A stretch of 64,000 bases of DNA from Phyllobacterium chamaecytisi (GTDB taxonomy: Bacteria; Pseudomonadota; Alphaproteobacteria; Rhizobiales; Rhizobiaceae). Location of the stretch: NCBI RefSeq assembly GCF_020164455.1, contig NZ_JAIQWW010000006.1, positions 62,001 through 126,000 on the forward strand, read 5' to 3'. The notes under the pieces were generated by a model, which worked only from the letters and a program-made list of their open reading frames with translations, was not told the DNA's origin and did no database searches. Shown piece after piece: positions 1 to 9,957 of this stretch; position 1 is the first letter of the stretch, and every line of letters starts with the position of its first letter. The position numbers and the translations under genes were made by a program.

Positions 1-279
1 GCGGCGGGAGTGGCAGAACCCGATCTACGCGGTAATCCGCTCAGCCGGTTCGGCGATCAGCACCTGGAGGGAAAAGCGGTGATCGCGGGTCAAGGTGTCG
101 GCATTCTCACACCGGTCTTTTATGAGACGGAGTTGAAACAAGGCCAACTTATCCAGCCATTCGATATTGTCGGCAATGACGATCATTTCTATTGGCTGGT
201 TTATCCCGAAGCGCGGCGAAATGTGCCAAAGATCCGGGCGTTTCGCGACTGGTTGCTGGAACAGTTGGCGGATCAATAA
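1..279 (+). CDS. LysR-family transcriptional regulator, C-terminal end (partial)
   Basis: The reading frame is open from the first base of the window, so the gene starts upstream and only about 92 C-terminal residues are present. They look like the end of a LysR effector-binding domain of the GcvA type: a block reading GQGVGILTPVF, then a basic stretch, and a closing PKIRAFRDWLLEQL helix typical of that group. The DNA-binding half is missing, so target and effector cannot be named. A strong hairpin follows the stop codon. Confidence 0.8.
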   Translation, partial: AAGVAEPDLRGNPLSRFGDQHLEGKAVIAGQGVGILTPVFYETELKQGQLIQPFDIVGNDDHFYWLVYPEARRNVPKIRAFRDWLLEQLADQ

Positions 280-283
280 AAAC

Positions 284-308
284 CGGGCGGAACAAAATAT
301 TCCGCCCG
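284..308. terminator. Bidirectional hairpin terminator
   Basis: Perfect 9-bp arms CGGGCGGAA / TTCCGCCCG separated by 7 bases, with A residues before and TT after, lie between two convergent genes (the LysR regulator and the small membrane protein). The position and symmetry fit a shared terminator. Confidence 0.75.
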
Positions 309-317
309 TTGGATTGC

Positions 318-479
318 TTAAAAAACGGCGAGATAGCGCAGCAATGAAATAATACCGATCACCACGACGATGACCCGCACGATCTGTTTTGCACGGGCAT
401 CCAAAGGCAGCATCTGGACAAGATAAAGAACAAGAAAGATCACCAGAACGGTGATCAAAAGACTGATCAGTATGGACAT
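318..479 (-). CDS. Small Thivi_2564-like membrane protein
   Basis: A 53-residue protein with two hydrophobic segments, roughly residues 2-22 and 33-50, joined by a short charged loop (DARAKQ). Length and layout match the small Thivi_2564 family of inner-membrane proteins, whose function is unknown. I chose the ATG at 479 because AGGAAG lies just upstream; an ATG 14 codons earlier would add a charged tail unlike the family. It ends at the shared hairpin at 284-308. Confidence 0.7.
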   Translation of the reverse strand: MSILISLLITVLVIFLVLYLVQMLPLDARAKQIVRVIVVVIGIISLLRYLAVF

Positions 480-654
480 TTCAAACTTCCTGTTTTCGGG
501 ATCAAGGCGAGTGTAGCTCAATACAACTCACAGTTGGGTGATTTGGTTCCCCTGAGCAGAAGTTGAAACCTTGCATTTCCTGCAACCTTTCATTGTCTGC
601 TTGGATATCTGCTGCTAGGTTCCAGCGCACTCCCGCCTCACCAGGATATCTCCG

Positions 655-1068
655 ATGCGCTCATTGTTTCACCTTGCCTATCACGTCACTGATCTCGATG
701 ATGCGAGGCGCTTTTACGGTGGAGTTCTCGGATGTGAAGAAGGCCGCAGTACCGACACCTGGGTGGATTTTGACTTCTTTGGCCATCAGATTTCATTGCA
801 TCTGGGCAAGCCTTTCGAAACAACAAATACCGGCAAGGTCGGCGACCACATGGTGCCAATGCCGCATCTCGGGGTAGTGCTGCCGCTGGATGACTGGAAT
901 GCCCTGGCTGACAGGCTGAAACAGGCGGACGTCGATTTTGTCATGCCGCCGGTTGTGCGATTCAAGGGTGAGCCCGGCGAGCAGTGGACGATGTTCTTCC
1001 GCGACCCCTCAGGCAATCCGATCGAGGTCAAGGGTTTTGCCGATTTCGCCAGCGTCTACGCGAAATAA
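655..1068 (+). CDS. VOC-family (glyoxalase/dioxygenase fold) protein
   Basis: A 137-residue protein with the paired beta-alpha-beta-beta-beta modules of the vicinal oxygen chelate family. The opening FHLAYHVTDLDDARRFYGGVLGC is the usual first module (His near residue 7), and the end FFRDPSGNPIEVKGF carries the usual metal-binding Glu. Such proteins include dioxygenases, glyoxalases and resistance proteins; nothing here fixes the substrate. AGGATA precedes the ATG. The EamA exporter gene starts 12 bases downstream on the same strand, so the two may be co-transcribed. Confidence 0.85.
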   Translation: MRSLFHLAYHVTDLDDARRFYGGVLGCEEGRSTDTWVDFDFFGHQISLHLGKPFETTNTGKVGDHMVPMPHLGVVLPLDDWNALADRLKQADVDFVMPPVVRFKGEPGEQWTMFFRDPSGNPIEVKGFADFASVYAK

Positions 1069-1080
1069 CGCCCGTTCATC

Positions 1081-1953
1081 GTGGAAGTACAGCAGTCCAA
1101 CCTGAAAGCAGCGTTCTGGATGACCGGTTCGCTCACCGCCATCCTGCTCATGGCGATTTCCGGCCGCGAAGCCTCGAGGGAGCTCAACGTTTTCCAGATC
1201 ATGGAAATGCGCTCGGTCATCGGACTTGCGATGCTCTATCCCTTGATACGCTCATCGGGTGGTTTCAGGGCTATGAAGACCGCGCGTATCTGGCAGCACC
1301 TCGGACGAAACACAGCGCATTATGCCGGGCAGTTTGCCTGGTTGCAGGCCCTGTCGATGATCCCGCTTGCACAGGTCATCGCCATTGAATTCACGACGCC
1401 GGCCTGGACAGCGGTAATGGCTGTGGCCTTTCTTGGCGAGCGATTGAACATCTGGCGGATCCTGACGATTGCCCTCGGTATCATCGGCGTCATCATCATC
1501 GTCCGGCCTGGCATAGGCACAGTGGAGGTGGGTCAGCTCATCGTGCTCGGTGCTGCCCTCACCTTCGGCATATCGTTCACGATGGTCAAATCGTTGACCC
1601 GAACGGACAGCGTCGTGAAGATCATTTTCTGGATGTTGATCATCCAGTCGGCGATAGGCCTTCTGCCCGCCATCTATGTCTGGCACTGGCCTTCATTTCA
1701 TATCATGCCTTGGGTGGTGATCATTGCTTTCACCGGCACGTTTTCGCATTTTTGCATGGCGAAGGCCTTGCAGTACGCCGATGCGACCGTAGTCATTCCC
1801 ATGGACTTCTTGCGCGTGCCGCTGACGGCTGTGCTCGGCTGGCTGATCTATTCCGAACGGATTGATGTTTTCACCGCTCTTGGTGCGGCGCTTATCCTTT
1901 CGGGCAATCTCCTTAATCTCAAAAATCGCACCCCTGCGCCAATAGGGGCGTAA
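1081..1953 (+). CDS. EamA/DMT-family transporter
   Basis: A 290-residue membrane protein with about ten transmembrane helices in two repeated halves, as in the drug/metabolite transporter superfamily. Typical blocks are the pattern AQVIAIEFTTPAWTAVMA at the end of the first half, followed by FLGERL, and the second-half counterpart with IYSERI. These usually export amino acids, metabolites or drugs across the inner membrane. The start is GTG with a weak ribosome binding site, so an internal ATG at 1120 is possible. It follows the VOC gene closely. Confidence 0.85.
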   Translation: MEVQQSNLKAAFWMTGSLTAILLMAISGREASRELNVFQIMEMRSVIGLAMLYPLIRSSGGFRAMKTARIWQHLGRNTAHYAGQFAWLQALSMIPLAQVIAIEFTTPAWTAVMAVAFLGERLNIWRILTIALGIIGVIIIVRPGIGTVEVGQLIVLGAALTFGISFTMVKSLTRTDSVVKIIFWMLIIQSAIGLLPAIYVWHWPSFHIMPWVVIIAFTGTFSHFCMAKALQYADATVVIPMDFLRVPLTAVLGWLIYSERIDVFTALGAALILSGNLLNLKNRTPAPIGA

Positions 1954-2224
1954 TTTCCCGCAAATTCTTTCGTCTTACCCGTTACTATAGGCAATAGGAC
2001 TTCCTACATAGCCATAGGAAGGACATAAATATGCGGGATGATAATCGTTCGACGGCGGACACATCTCAATATCTTGATTGATATATACAATATTATAGCA
2101 ATCAGTGTCTTGCGCAGTGCAGCGACTCATCCGACACTGTGTCCATTCGGCATGCAATCCTCTGAGCGAGGGGCGGCCCCTTCAGCTCAGATTCCACTGA
2201 ATTTGCACGTGGCTGGAGGTAAAC
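1954..2224 (+). promoter_or_regulatory. Upstream region of the prkA operon
   Basis: This 271-base AT-rich gap holds an inverted repeat at 2000-2021 (CTTCCTA, 8 bases, TAGGAAG) with no T-run behind it, and the leader of the prkA operon. GGAGGT lies 4 bases before the prkA ATG, a strong ribosome binding site. I could not assign a sigma factor from the sequence alone. The inverted repeat may end the exporter transcript or bind a regulator. Confidence 0.35.
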
Positions 2225-4174
2225 ATGACTACGCAAGCTTCTGACGTATTTAGCCTCTTCTCTGAGATCTACAGCAGCGAGAAGCAGGAAGAGATGAGCC
2301 TGCAGGAATATCTCCTCGCTTGCCGCAATGATCCAAAGATGTTTGCCACCGCTTCTGAACGAATGGTGGACGCTATTGGCGAACCAACCCTGGTCGATAC
2401 CAGCGATGACGAACGTCTCGGCCGGATCTTTCTCAACCGCACCATCAAGATCTATCCAGCCTTTGCCGACTTCTACGGCATGGAGGACACGATCGAACGG
2501 ATCGTCGGTTATTTCCGCTATGCCGCCCAGGGTCTCGAGGAGCGTAAGCAGATACTTTATCTGCTGGGCCCCGTTGGTGGCGGCAAGTCTTCGTTGGCCG
2601 AGCGGCTCAAGCAACTCATGGAACATCGGCCCATCTACACGCTGAAGGCCGGGAACCAGATCAGCCCCATCTTCGAATCTCCGCTGGGCCTTTTCCATCC
2701 GGAGCGAATGTCCGGCCTGCTCGAAGACAAATATGGAATTGCCCGCCGCCGCCTCAACGGTCTGATCTCACCATGGGCCACAAAGCGGCTTGACGAGTTT
2801 GCTGGCGATATATCCAAATTCAGCGTCGTCAAAATTATGCCATCGCGACTGCGTCAGATCGGCATTGCCAAGACGGAACCTGGCGACGACAACAATCAGG
2901 ATGTCTCGTCGCTGGTCGGCAAGGTCGATATCCGCCAGCTCGAAAATTTCAGCCAGGCCGATCCTGACGCCTATTCCTTTAGCGGCGGCTTGAACCGGAC
3001 GACGCAGGGCATGCTTGAATTCGTCGAAATGTTCAAAGCGCCGATCAAAGTGCTGCATCCTTTGCTGACGGCAACGCAGGAGGGTAACTACAACGGGACC
3101 GAGAATTTCGGTGCTTTCCCGTTCCAGGGTATCATTCTGGCACACTCGAACGAATCCGAATGGCTGCAATTCAAGAACAACAAGAACAACGAAGCATTCC
3201 TTGATCGCATGTCGGTGGTCAAAGTTCCCTATTGCTTGCGGGTCACCGAGGAAAAGCAGATCTACGAAAAGCTGCTGCGTGAGAGCGAGCTCTTGAATAA
3301 CCCATGCGCACCCGAAGTGCTGGAGATACTTAGCCGATTTACGGTCTCCACGCGTATGGCGGAGCATGAGAACTCGCCGCTCTATACCAAGATGCGCGTT
3401 TATGACGGCGAAAATCTCAGAGAGTCCGATCCGAAAGCCAAATCCGTGCAGGAATATCGCGATGCAGCCGGTGTCGATGAAGGCATGAATGGCATCAGCA
3501 CACGATTTGCCTTCAAGGTACTTTCGGAAACCTTCAACTACGATACCAAGCAGGTGGCGGCCGATCCGGTGCATCTCATGTATGTGCTGGAGCAGGCAAT
3601 CAAACGAGAGCAGTTTCCCCAAGAGATCGAAGCGAACTATCTCGATTTCATCAAGACTGAACTCGCCTCGCGCTATGCCGAATTCATCGGCCACGAAATC
3701 CAGAAAGCCTATCTGGAATCCTACAGTGAATATGGTCAAAACCTGTTTGACCGCTATATCGCCTATGCCGACGCGTGGATCGAAGATCAGGACTACAAGG
3801 ATCCAGACACGGGGCAGATACTCAACCGGGGCATTCTCGACAGCGAATTATCGCAGATCGAAAAGCCTGCGGGCATCGCCAATCCAAAGGATTTCCGCAA
3901 TGAAGTGGTGAAGTTCACCCTGCGTGCCAAAGCCAAAAACAATGGCCGCAATCCATCGTGGACGAGTTACGAAAAGTTGCGCGAAGTCATCGAGAAGCGC
4001 ATGTTCGGTCAGGTCGAGGATCTGCTGCCAGTTATCAGCTTTGGCTCGAAGAAGGATGGCGCCACCGAGAAGCAGCACACGGAATTCGTCCAGCGTATGG
4101 TCGAACGCGGTTATACGGAGCGGCAGGTTCGCCGCCTGGTCGATTGGTATATGCGGGTGAACAAGGCCGGCTGA
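2225..4174 (+). CDS. prkA: PrkA-type serine protein kinase
   Basis: A 649-residue protein of the PrkA/YeaG family: an AAA-like ATPase domain in the first half and a C-terminal kinase-like domain. The Walker A motif GPVGGGKSS is at about residues 115-123. The family acts in nutrient-stress and stationary-phase responses, and in enterobacteria it is always linked with YeaH and often with SpoVR. Here the three genes lie in that order on one strand with gaps of 24 and 13 bases, which is the standard operon. Full length, no lesions seen. Confidence 0.95.
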   Translation: MTTQASDVFSLFSEIYSSEKQEEMSLQEYLLACRNDPKMFATASERMVDAIGEPTLVDTSDDERLGRIFLNRTIKIYPAFADFYGMEDTIERIVGYFRYAAQGLEERKQILYLLGPVGGGKSSLAERLKQLMEHRPIYTLKAGNQISPIFESPLGLFHPERMSGLLEDKYGIARRRLNGLISPWATKRLDEFAGDISKFSVVKIMPSRLRQIGIAKTEPGDDNNQDVSSLVGKVDIRQLENFSQADPDAYSFSGGLNRTTQGMLEFVEMFKAPIKVLHPLLTATQEGNYNGTENFGAFPFQGIILAHSNESEWLQFKNNKNNEAFLDRMSVVKVPYCLRVTEEKQIYEKLLRESELLNNPCAPEVLEILSRFTVSTRMAEHENSPLYTKMRVYDGENLRESDPKAKSVQEYRDAAGVDEGMNGISTRFAFKVLSETFNYDTKQVAADPVHLMYVLEQAIKREQFPQEIEANYLDFIKTELASRYAEFIGHEIQKAYLESYSEYGQNLFDRYIAYADAWIEDQDYKDPDTGQILNRGILDSELSQIEKPAGIANPKDFRNEVVKFTLRAKAKNNGRNPSWTSYEKLREVIEKRMFGQVEDLLPVISFGSKKDGATEKQHTEFVQRMVERGYTERQVRRLVDWYMRVNKAG

Positions 4175-4198
4175 CGACCGCCGAAGAAAGGTGCGTGA

Positions 4199-5521
4199 AT
4201 GCCGAACTTCATTGATCGTCGCCTGAACCCGAAAGACAAGAGCCTGAGCAATCGCCAGCGCTTTCTGAGGCGTGCGCGCGTGGAGCTGAAGCGGGTCATT
4301 AACGAGAAAATATCGACTGAGAAGATAACGGATGTTGATGCCGGGCACGCCATTTCACTGCCGGTAAGTGGCACCAGCGAGCCCAGCTTCGCGCCGGATC
4401 GCGCTACCGGCCGCCGTGAATATGTCTTGCCAGGCAATCGGGAATTCGTTCTGGGCGATCGCTTGCCAAAGCCAGGTGCGGGTGGAGGCGCGGGTGCTGG
4501 CAAAGGCGGCGCGGCGGATCTCGAACTCGAAGACGATTTCCGTTTTGTGCTGTCGCGTGAGGAGGTTCTCGATCTGTTTTTCGAGGATCTGGAACTTCCG
4601 GACATGGTCAAGTCGAGCCTGAAGGAAGCCATTGCTTTCAAGCCTCGTCGCGCGGGCTTTACGACTGCCGGAGCCCCGACGAATATCAATGTCGGGCGGT
4701 CCATGCGCAACAGCTTCGGCCGGCGTATTGCCCTGAGGAGACCGAAGCAAGCCGATCTGGACGCCATTGCGGACGAGATAGCGGTACTGGAGGCGGAGGC
4801 TAAACCAAGTGCGGTATCAAGCGAACGCCTCGCGGGATTGCGCCGGGACCTTGAGGTACTGCAACGGCGGCGCAAACTGGTGGCCTACATCGATCCCGTC
4901 GATATTCGCTTCAACCGCTTCGAGCCCATGCCCGTGCCGAATGCCAATGCGGTCATGTTCTGCCTGATGGATGTTTCCGGTTCCATGGGCGAGCGCGAAA
5001 AGGATCTAGCCAAGCGATTTTTCGTCCTTCTGCATCTGTTTCTCAAGCGGCGGTACGAGCGCATCGATATCGTCTTCATCCGTCACACCCATCAGGCTCA
5101 CGAAGTGGATGAGGAGACATTCTTCCACAGCACACAAAGCGGTGGAACGGTCGTGTCCACAGCGTTGGAGGAAATGCGGCACATCATCGAGGAACGTTAT
5201 CCCAGCAGGGACTGGAACATTTACGCGGCCCAGGCCTCGGATGGCGACAATCTGACGGGTGATTCCGAAAATTGCGTCAATCTTCTGAACAACGAGCTCA
5301 TGAAGCTTTGCCAATATTATGCCTATGTCGAGATTCTGGATGAACGGGAAAGCGCCATATTCAGGTCTACGGACAATGGCACCTCGCTTTGGCGCTCCTA
5401 TCGCCTTGTCGGAAAAAACTGGCGCAATTTCCAGATGACGCGAATAGCCAAGCCCGGCGACATATATCCAGTGTTCCATCAGCTTTTTGCCAAGCAACCA
5501 AAAACAGCGAGAAGCGGTTGA
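4199..5521 (+). CDS. yeaH: YeaH/YhbH family protein (DUF444)
   Basis: A 440-residue member of the YeaH/YhbH (DUF444) family. The middle of the protein has a MIDAS-like metal site, MDVSGSMGE, as in von Willebrand A domains. The N-terminal third is basic, with a glycine-rich linker (PGAGGGAGAGKGG). It is the known partner of PrkA in the stress operon. It starts 24 bases after prkA behind AAGAAAGG. Confidence 0.93.
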   Translation: MPNFIDRRLNPKDKSLSNRQRFLRRARVELKRVINEKISTEKITDVDAGHAISLPVSGTSEPSFAPDRATGRREYVLPGNREFVLGDRLPKPGAGGGAGAGKGGAADLELEDDFRFVLSREEVLDLFFEDLELPDMVKSSLKEAIAFKPRRAGFTTAGAPTNINVGRSMRNSFGRRIALRRPKQADLDAIADEIAVLEAEAKPSAVSSERLAGLRRDLEVLQRRRKLVAYIDPVDIRFNRFEPMPVPNANAVMFCLMDVSGSMGEREKDLAKRFFVLLHLFLKRRYERIDIVFIRHTHQAHEVDEETFFHSTQSGGTVVSTALEEMRHIIEERYPSRDWNIYAAQASDGDNLTGDSENCVNLLNNELMKLCQYYAYVEILDERESAIFRSTDNGTSLWRSYRLVGKNWRNFQMTRIAKPGDIYPVFHQLFAKQPKTARSG

Positions 5522-5534
5522 AGGGCAACGGCGA

Positions 5535-7085
5535 ATGAACAAGCGCGCAGACACCTCGAACCTTCTGTTTCAGAGTTCCGAATGGAATTTCAACACGCTG
5601 TACCGCACTTATGACGCGATCAAGGAAATTGCGCTGGATGAGCTTGGTCTTGATGTCTATCCCAACCAGCTGGAGATCATTTCATCCGAGCAGATGCTGG
5701 ATGCCTATTCCTCCAATGGCATGCCGCTGATCTACCGGCATTGGTCATTCGGCAAGCATTTCGTTTATGAAGAGCACCATTATCGCAAGGGGCATCGTGG
5801 GCTTGCATACGAATTGGTCATCAATTCCAATCCCTGTATCACCTATCTGATGGAAGAAAACACCATGTCGATGCAGACATTGGTGACCGCACACGCGGCC
5901 TTCGGCCATAATCATTTTTTCAAGAACAACTATCTGTTCAAACAGTGGACGGATGCCGATGCCATTCTGAATTATATGGAGTTTGCCAAAGGCTATATCG
6001 CACGCTGCGAGGAAAGATACGGCCTCGCTGCCGTGGAGCCCATTATCGACGCCGCCCATGCACTCATGGAACAGGCGGTGTTCCGGTATAATCGGCCTCC
6101 ACGCAATTCGCCCATGAAAGAGCGTGCGCGGGTCCGCGATCGGCTGGAATACGAGGAGCGCGCCTTCAGCGACCTATGGCGCACCCTGCCCCAGCGCAAG
6201 GCCGACGAGGACCCTACCGAAACAGAGCGGGACTTATCTGAGCGCAAGAAGACACTCAATCTTCCGGAGGAAAACCTTCTCTATTTCATCGAGAAGAACA
6301 GCATCATCCTCGAACCATGGCAGCGGGAAATCCTGCGTATCGTTCGCGTCGTCGCGCAATATTTTTACCCGCAGCGCCAGACAAAGGTGATGAACGAGGG
6401 CTGTGCCACGTTCGTCCACTACACGATCATGAATATGATGTTCGACAAAGGGCAGCTCAGCGAAGGCAATCTTCTGGAAATGCTGCACAGCCACTCCAAC
6501 GTCGTATTCCAGCCCGGGTTCGATGATCCACGCTTTTCCGGTCTCAACCCTTATGCGCTCGGTTTTGCGATGATGCAGGATATCGAACGTATCTGCACCA
6601 AGCCTACCGCAGAGGATCGCGACTGGTTTCCAGAGTTTGCCGGCAACGGCGACTGGCGTGGAACACTGCTCGACGCCTGGGCCAATCACCGCGACGAATC
6701 GTTTATCCTGCAATATCTGAGCCCAGCACTCATCCGCAAATTTCGATTGTTTGCGCTTGAGGACGAGACCAAGGAAAATCACTACAGGGTTGCGTCCATC
6801 CACAATGAACGCGGTTATGAGAGTATCAGAAGCACCTTGGCACGGAGCTATGATATTGGCGTGAACCAGCCCAACATCCAGGTCGTCGATGTGGATTTTC
6901 GCGGCAACCGGCATCTTCACCTGCAACATACGGTGCGGGACGGCATTGTTCTCGACGAGCCCGCACGCAGCGCCACCCTGCGGCACGTCCGCCGCCTTTG
7001 GGGTTATGATGTCAGCCTTGTCGGGGTCGAAGCAGGCTCGGAAAAGACCCTTTACGAAACCTCTTCCAGTAAGCTCGCGGAATAG
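5535..7085 (+). CDS. spoVR: SpoVR family protein
   Basis: A 516-residue SpoVR homologue, third gene of the prkA operon. Family hallmarks include the stretches FGHNHFF, EGCATFVHY and NPYALGFAMMQDIE. The biochemical function is unknown; the name comes from the Bacillus spore cortex protein, though this organism does not sporulate. The frame is open from 5487, but I start at the ATG at 5535, since the earlier start would overlap yeaH by 35 bases and add a tail unlike the family. Confidence 0.93.
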   Translation: MNKRADTSNLLFQSSEWNFNTLYRTYDAIKEIALDELGLDVYPNQLEIISSEQMLDAYSSNGMPLIYRHWSFGKHFVYEEHHYRKGHRGLAYELVINSNPCITYLMEENTMSMQTLVTAHAAFGHNHFFKNNYLFKQWTDADAILNYMEFAKGYIARCEERYGLAAVEPIIDAAHALMEQAVFRYNRPPRNSPMKERARVRDRLEYEERAFSDLWRTLPQRKADEDPTETERDLSERKKTLNLPEENLLYFIEKNSIILEPWQREILRIVRVVAQYFYPQRQTKVMNEGCATFVHYTIMNMMFDKGQLSEGNLLEMLHSHSNVVFQPGFDDPRFSGLNPYALGFAMMQDIERICTKPTAEDRDWFPEFAGNGDWRGTLLDAWANHRDESFILQYLSPALIRKFRLFALEDETKENHYRVASIHNERGYESIRSTLARSYDIGVNQPNIQVVDVDFRGNRHLHLQHTVRDGIVLDEPARSATLRHVRRLWGYDVSLVGVEAGSEKTLYETSSSKLAE

Positions 7086-7235
7086 CGCCAGCACCTATTC
7101 TACAACCCGTGGACACGGCGATGCATCCGGCGTATCTTCGCTGAGGATTTGACGAGAGCGCAGATGCTCTCCTCCGACTTTTCAGCTCGTGTCAACTCCA
7201 CTTTTCCCCCTGCCCCAGCCACCCTCGAGGAAGCC

Positions 7236-7691
7236 ATGGCCTATAACCTTAAGATTAACGGAACCGCTCATAGCGTGGACGTCGATGACGACACACCGCT
7301 GCTTTGGGTAATACGCGACGTGCTCGGCATGACCGGCACAAAGTTCGGCTGCGGCGCCGCCCTTTGTGGGGCGTGCACTGTCCATATCGACGGCGTAGCA
7401 ACACGCTCCTGCATTACTACCGTCGACAGCATCGGCGATAGCGCCATCACAACAATCGAAGCGATCGGAGAGACGCCGCAAGGAGCGGCACTGCAAAAAG
7501 CCTGGCTAGACCTTGAGGTCGTTCAATGCGGCTACTGTCAATCCGGCCAACTCATGTCGGCCGCCGCCCTGTTGACGGAAACGCCGAAGCCCACCGACGA
7601 AGACATAAACAGCGCCATGTCCGGCAATGTCTGTCGTTGCGGCACCTATCAGCGCATTCGCGCCGCCATCAAGCAAGCAGCGGAGGCCTGA
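7236..7691 (+). CDS. iorA: [2Fe-2S] subunit of a molybdenum hydroxylase (isoquinoline 1-oxidoreductase alpha-like)
   Basis: A 151-residue iron-sulfur subunit. The plant-ferredoxin-type cluster is carried by [12 protein letters not shown], and a second [2Fe-2S] site by CGYCQSGQ and the later CRCGTYQRI. Such subunits pass electrons from a molybdopterin subunit to an acceptor. The frame extends 29 codons upstream, but GAGGAAG just before the ATG at 7236 and the family N-terminus (MAYNLKING) favour this start. The large subunit begins 3 bases downstream. The substrate is unknown; the isoquinoline name is a family label only. Confidence 0.88.
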   Translation: MAYNLKINGTAHSVDVDDDTPLLWVIRDVLGMTGTKFGCGAALCGACTVHIDGVATRSCITTVDSIGDSAITTIEAIGETPQGAALQKAWLDLEVVQCGYCQSGQLMSAAALLTETPKPTDEDINSAMSGNVCRCGTYQRIRAAIKQAAEA

Positions 7692-7694
7692 GCC

Positions 7695-9899
7695 ATGGAC
7701 ACTCTTAATCTCAACGAACCGACCTCCGGATCCAGCACGTCGCGCCGCACTTTCCTGAAAGGAGGCGGACTGCTTCTCGGCTTTGCCCTGCTCGGTGGTA
7801 CGACGACATCGGTCTTTGCAGCAAACTCAGCGCAAGTGACCGAAGATGAAGTAAAGGCACCCTTCGCGCCGAATGGCTTCATTCGCATAGACCCCAAGGG
7901 CACGGTCACGCTGGTCATGCCAATGGTTGAAATGGGCCAGGGTACATATACCTCCCTTGCCATGCTGTTAGCCGAAGAACTGGAAGTCGACCTCGATCAG
8001 GTCCAGGTACAGCATGCACCGCCCAACGACGCGCTCTACGCGAATTCGATCTTGCATATTCAATCAACCGGCCTTTCATCATCGGTGCGAGCGTTCTGGA
8101 CACCATTGCGTCAGGCGGGCGCTGTCGGCCGCACACTCTTGATCGCCGCTGCGGCCAAAGAATGGGGCACCGAACCTGCGACCTGCAAAGCCGCACATGG
8201 TGTGGTCACCGACGGGTCCGGTTCAAAACATCTGAGCTATGGCGAATTGGCCGAGGCAGCATCGAAGCTGCCCGTACCGGCGGCTGACAGCGTCAAGCTG
8301 AAGGAACCAAAAGACTTCACCTTGATCGGCACACCTGCCAAGCGAGTCGACACGCCGATGAAGGTCGACGGCCGCGCCGTCTATGGCATCGATACCAAAG
8401 TGCCCGGAATGAAAGTTGCGGCGATTGCGATTTCGCCGGTGTTCGGCGGCAAGGTGAAGACGGTCGATGAAAAGGCAGCCCTCGCCGTGAAGGGCGTGCA
8501 TCAGGTCGTCAAGATCGACGAGGCTGTAGCGGTGGTCGCAGATCATCTGGGCGCGGCCAAGAAAGGGCTGGAAGCCGCTGCCATCGAATGGGATGACGGC
8601 CCGCACGCCACGGTAAACAGTGCGGACATCATCAAAGAGCTCGAAGAAAAGTCGAAGCAGCCCGGCGCGGTTGCACGCAATGAAGGCGACGCGGAAAAGG
8701 CACTCGGATCGGCCGCACAGCGCATCGATGCGATTTACCAGGTGCCGTTCCTCGCCCATGCGACCATGGAACCGATGAATTGCATGGTGCATATGCAAAA
8801 GGACAGCTGCGATATCTGGGTGGGTACGCAGGTGCCGACGTTAACGCAGATGTTCGTTGCCGGTGTTACCGGATTTCCCAAGGAAGCGATCCGGATTCAC
8901 AACCACCTCCTGGGTGGTGGTTTCGGCCGGCGTCTCGAACCCGACGGTACTGTGTTGGCCGTCAAGATAGCAAAGCACGTGAATGGCCCGGTCAAGGTCG
9001 TCTGGAGCCGCGAGGAAGACATCCAGCACGACATGTACCGGCCCTATTATTACGATCGGATGTCTGCGGGACTGGACGGTGATGGCAAGCCTGTCGCATG
9101 GACCCATCGTATCGCCGGTTCCTCCATATTCGCGCGCTATGTCCCGCAACTATTCGTCAATGGGCTTGACCCCGACGCCGTCGAGGCGGCAGCCGAACCG
9201 CCCTATGCCTTGCCGAATATCCATGTGGACTACGTTCAGGTGGAGCCTCCCGGTGTGCCCACCGCATTCTGGCGCGGCGTTGGTCCAACCCACAATGTGT
9301 TCGTGGTCGAGAGTTTCATGGATGAACTCGCCCATGCCGCAAAGCAGGATCCGGTTGCCTACCGCAAGGCGCTGCTCGCAAACAACCCGCGTGCGCTCGG
9401 CGTATTGACCTTGGCTGCAGAGAAAGCCGGATGGGGCACGCCCTTGCCCGATGGTCAGGGCCGCGGCGTTTCGGTAGCTTTCATTTTCGGCTCCTATGTC
9501 GCGCAGGTAGCCGAGGTGGAAGTCGGTACTGACGGGGCAGTCAAGGTCAATCGCATTGTCTGTGGACTCGATTGTGGTATGTCGGTCAATCCCGATACAA
9601 TCGAAGCGCAGATCGAGGGCGGCTCTATCTTCGGCCTAACTGCCGCCTTGCATGGTGCGATCACAATAAAGGATGGTCGCGTGGAGCAGAGTAATTTCGA
9701 CAATTACCTTCCCATGCGCATCGATGAAGTGCCTGTAGTCGAGACGCATCTCATCAAAAGCGCAGAGGCTCCGGGTGGCATTGGTGAAGTGCCGACCTCC
9801 ATTGTCAGCGCGGCCGTGACGAACGCGATATTTGCCGCCACCGGCAAGCGTGTCCGCACACTGCCTGTCGACCCGGAAATGCTGAAATCATCCAGCTAA
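7695..9899 (+). CDS. iorB: Molybdopterin-binding subunit of a xanthine-oxidase-family enzyme (isoquinoline 1-oxidoreductase beta-like)
   Basis: A 734-residue catalytic subunit. The N-terminus has a twin-arginine signal ([10 protein letters not shown] followed by a hydrophobic run), so the folded heterodimer is probably exported to the periplasm together with the small subunit. The molybdenum-cofactor region includes the [12 protein letters not shown] block, and the end of the protein has the typical [11 protein letters not shown]. Length fits the IorB group, which lacks the separate FAD subunit of xanthine dehydrogenases. No cytochrome or chaperone gene lies next to it, so the electron acceptor is not shown here. 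Confidence 0.9.
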   Translation: MDTLNLNEPTSGSSTSRRTFLKGGGLLLGFALLGGTTTSVFAANSAQVTEDEVKAPFAPNGFIRIDPKGTVTLVMPMVEMGQGTYTSLAMLLAEELEVDLDQVQVQHAPPNDALYANSILHIQSTGLSSSVRAFWTPLRQAGAVGRTLLIAAAAKEWGTEPATCKAAHGVVTDGSGSKHLSYGELAEAASKLPVPAADSVKLKEPKDFTLIGTPAKRVDTPMKVDGRAVYGIDTKVPGMKVAAIAISPVFGGKVKTVDEKAALAVKGVHQVVKIDEAVAVVADHLGAAKKGLEAAAIEWDDGPHATVNSADIIKELEEKSKQPGAVARNEGDAEKALGSAAQRIDAIYQVPFLAHATMEPMNCMVHMQKDSCDIWVGTQVPTLTQMFVAGVTGFPKEAIRIHNHLLGGGFGRRLEPDGTVLAVKIAKHVNGPVKVVWSREEDIQHDMYRPYYYDRMSAGLDGDGKPVAWTHRIAGSSIFARYVPQLFVNGLDPDAVEAAAEPPYALPNIHVDYVQVEPPGVPTAFWRGVGPTHNVFVVESFMDELAHAAKQDPVAYRKALLANNPRALGVLTLAAEKAGWGTPLPDGQGRGVSVAFIFGSYVAQVAEVEVGTDGAVKVNRIVCGLDCGMSVNPDTIEAQIEGGSIFGLTAALHGAITIKDGRVEQSNFDNYLPMRIDEVPVVETHLIKSAEAPGGIGEVPTSIVSAAVTNAIFAATGKRVRTLPVDPEMLKSSS

Positions 9900-9911
9900 A
9901 ACGACTGCACA

Positions 9912-9943
9912 AATGCATCGGGGGAAAATCCTCCCGATGCATT
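9912..9943. terminator. Hairpin between convergent genes
   Basis: Perfect 11-bp arms AATGCATCGGG / CCCGATGCATT with a short inner extension lie between the ends of iorB and the methyltransferase gene. There is no T-run, so termination efficiency is uncertain, but position and symmetry fit a bidirectional terminator. Confidence 0.6.
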
Positions 9944-9957
9944 GAACAAGGTGGGTC

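Noticed and set aside
480-654. Possible tRNA-like sequence with GTAGCTCAATAC and GGTTCCCC
   Set aside because: It does not fold into an acceptor, D, anticodon and T arm set of the right lengths; the resemblance is limited to short words.
2768-3739. Open frame of 323 codons on the minus strand inside prkA
   Set aside because: It is antisense to a full-length PrkA gene, has no ribosome binding site and no recognisable motif.
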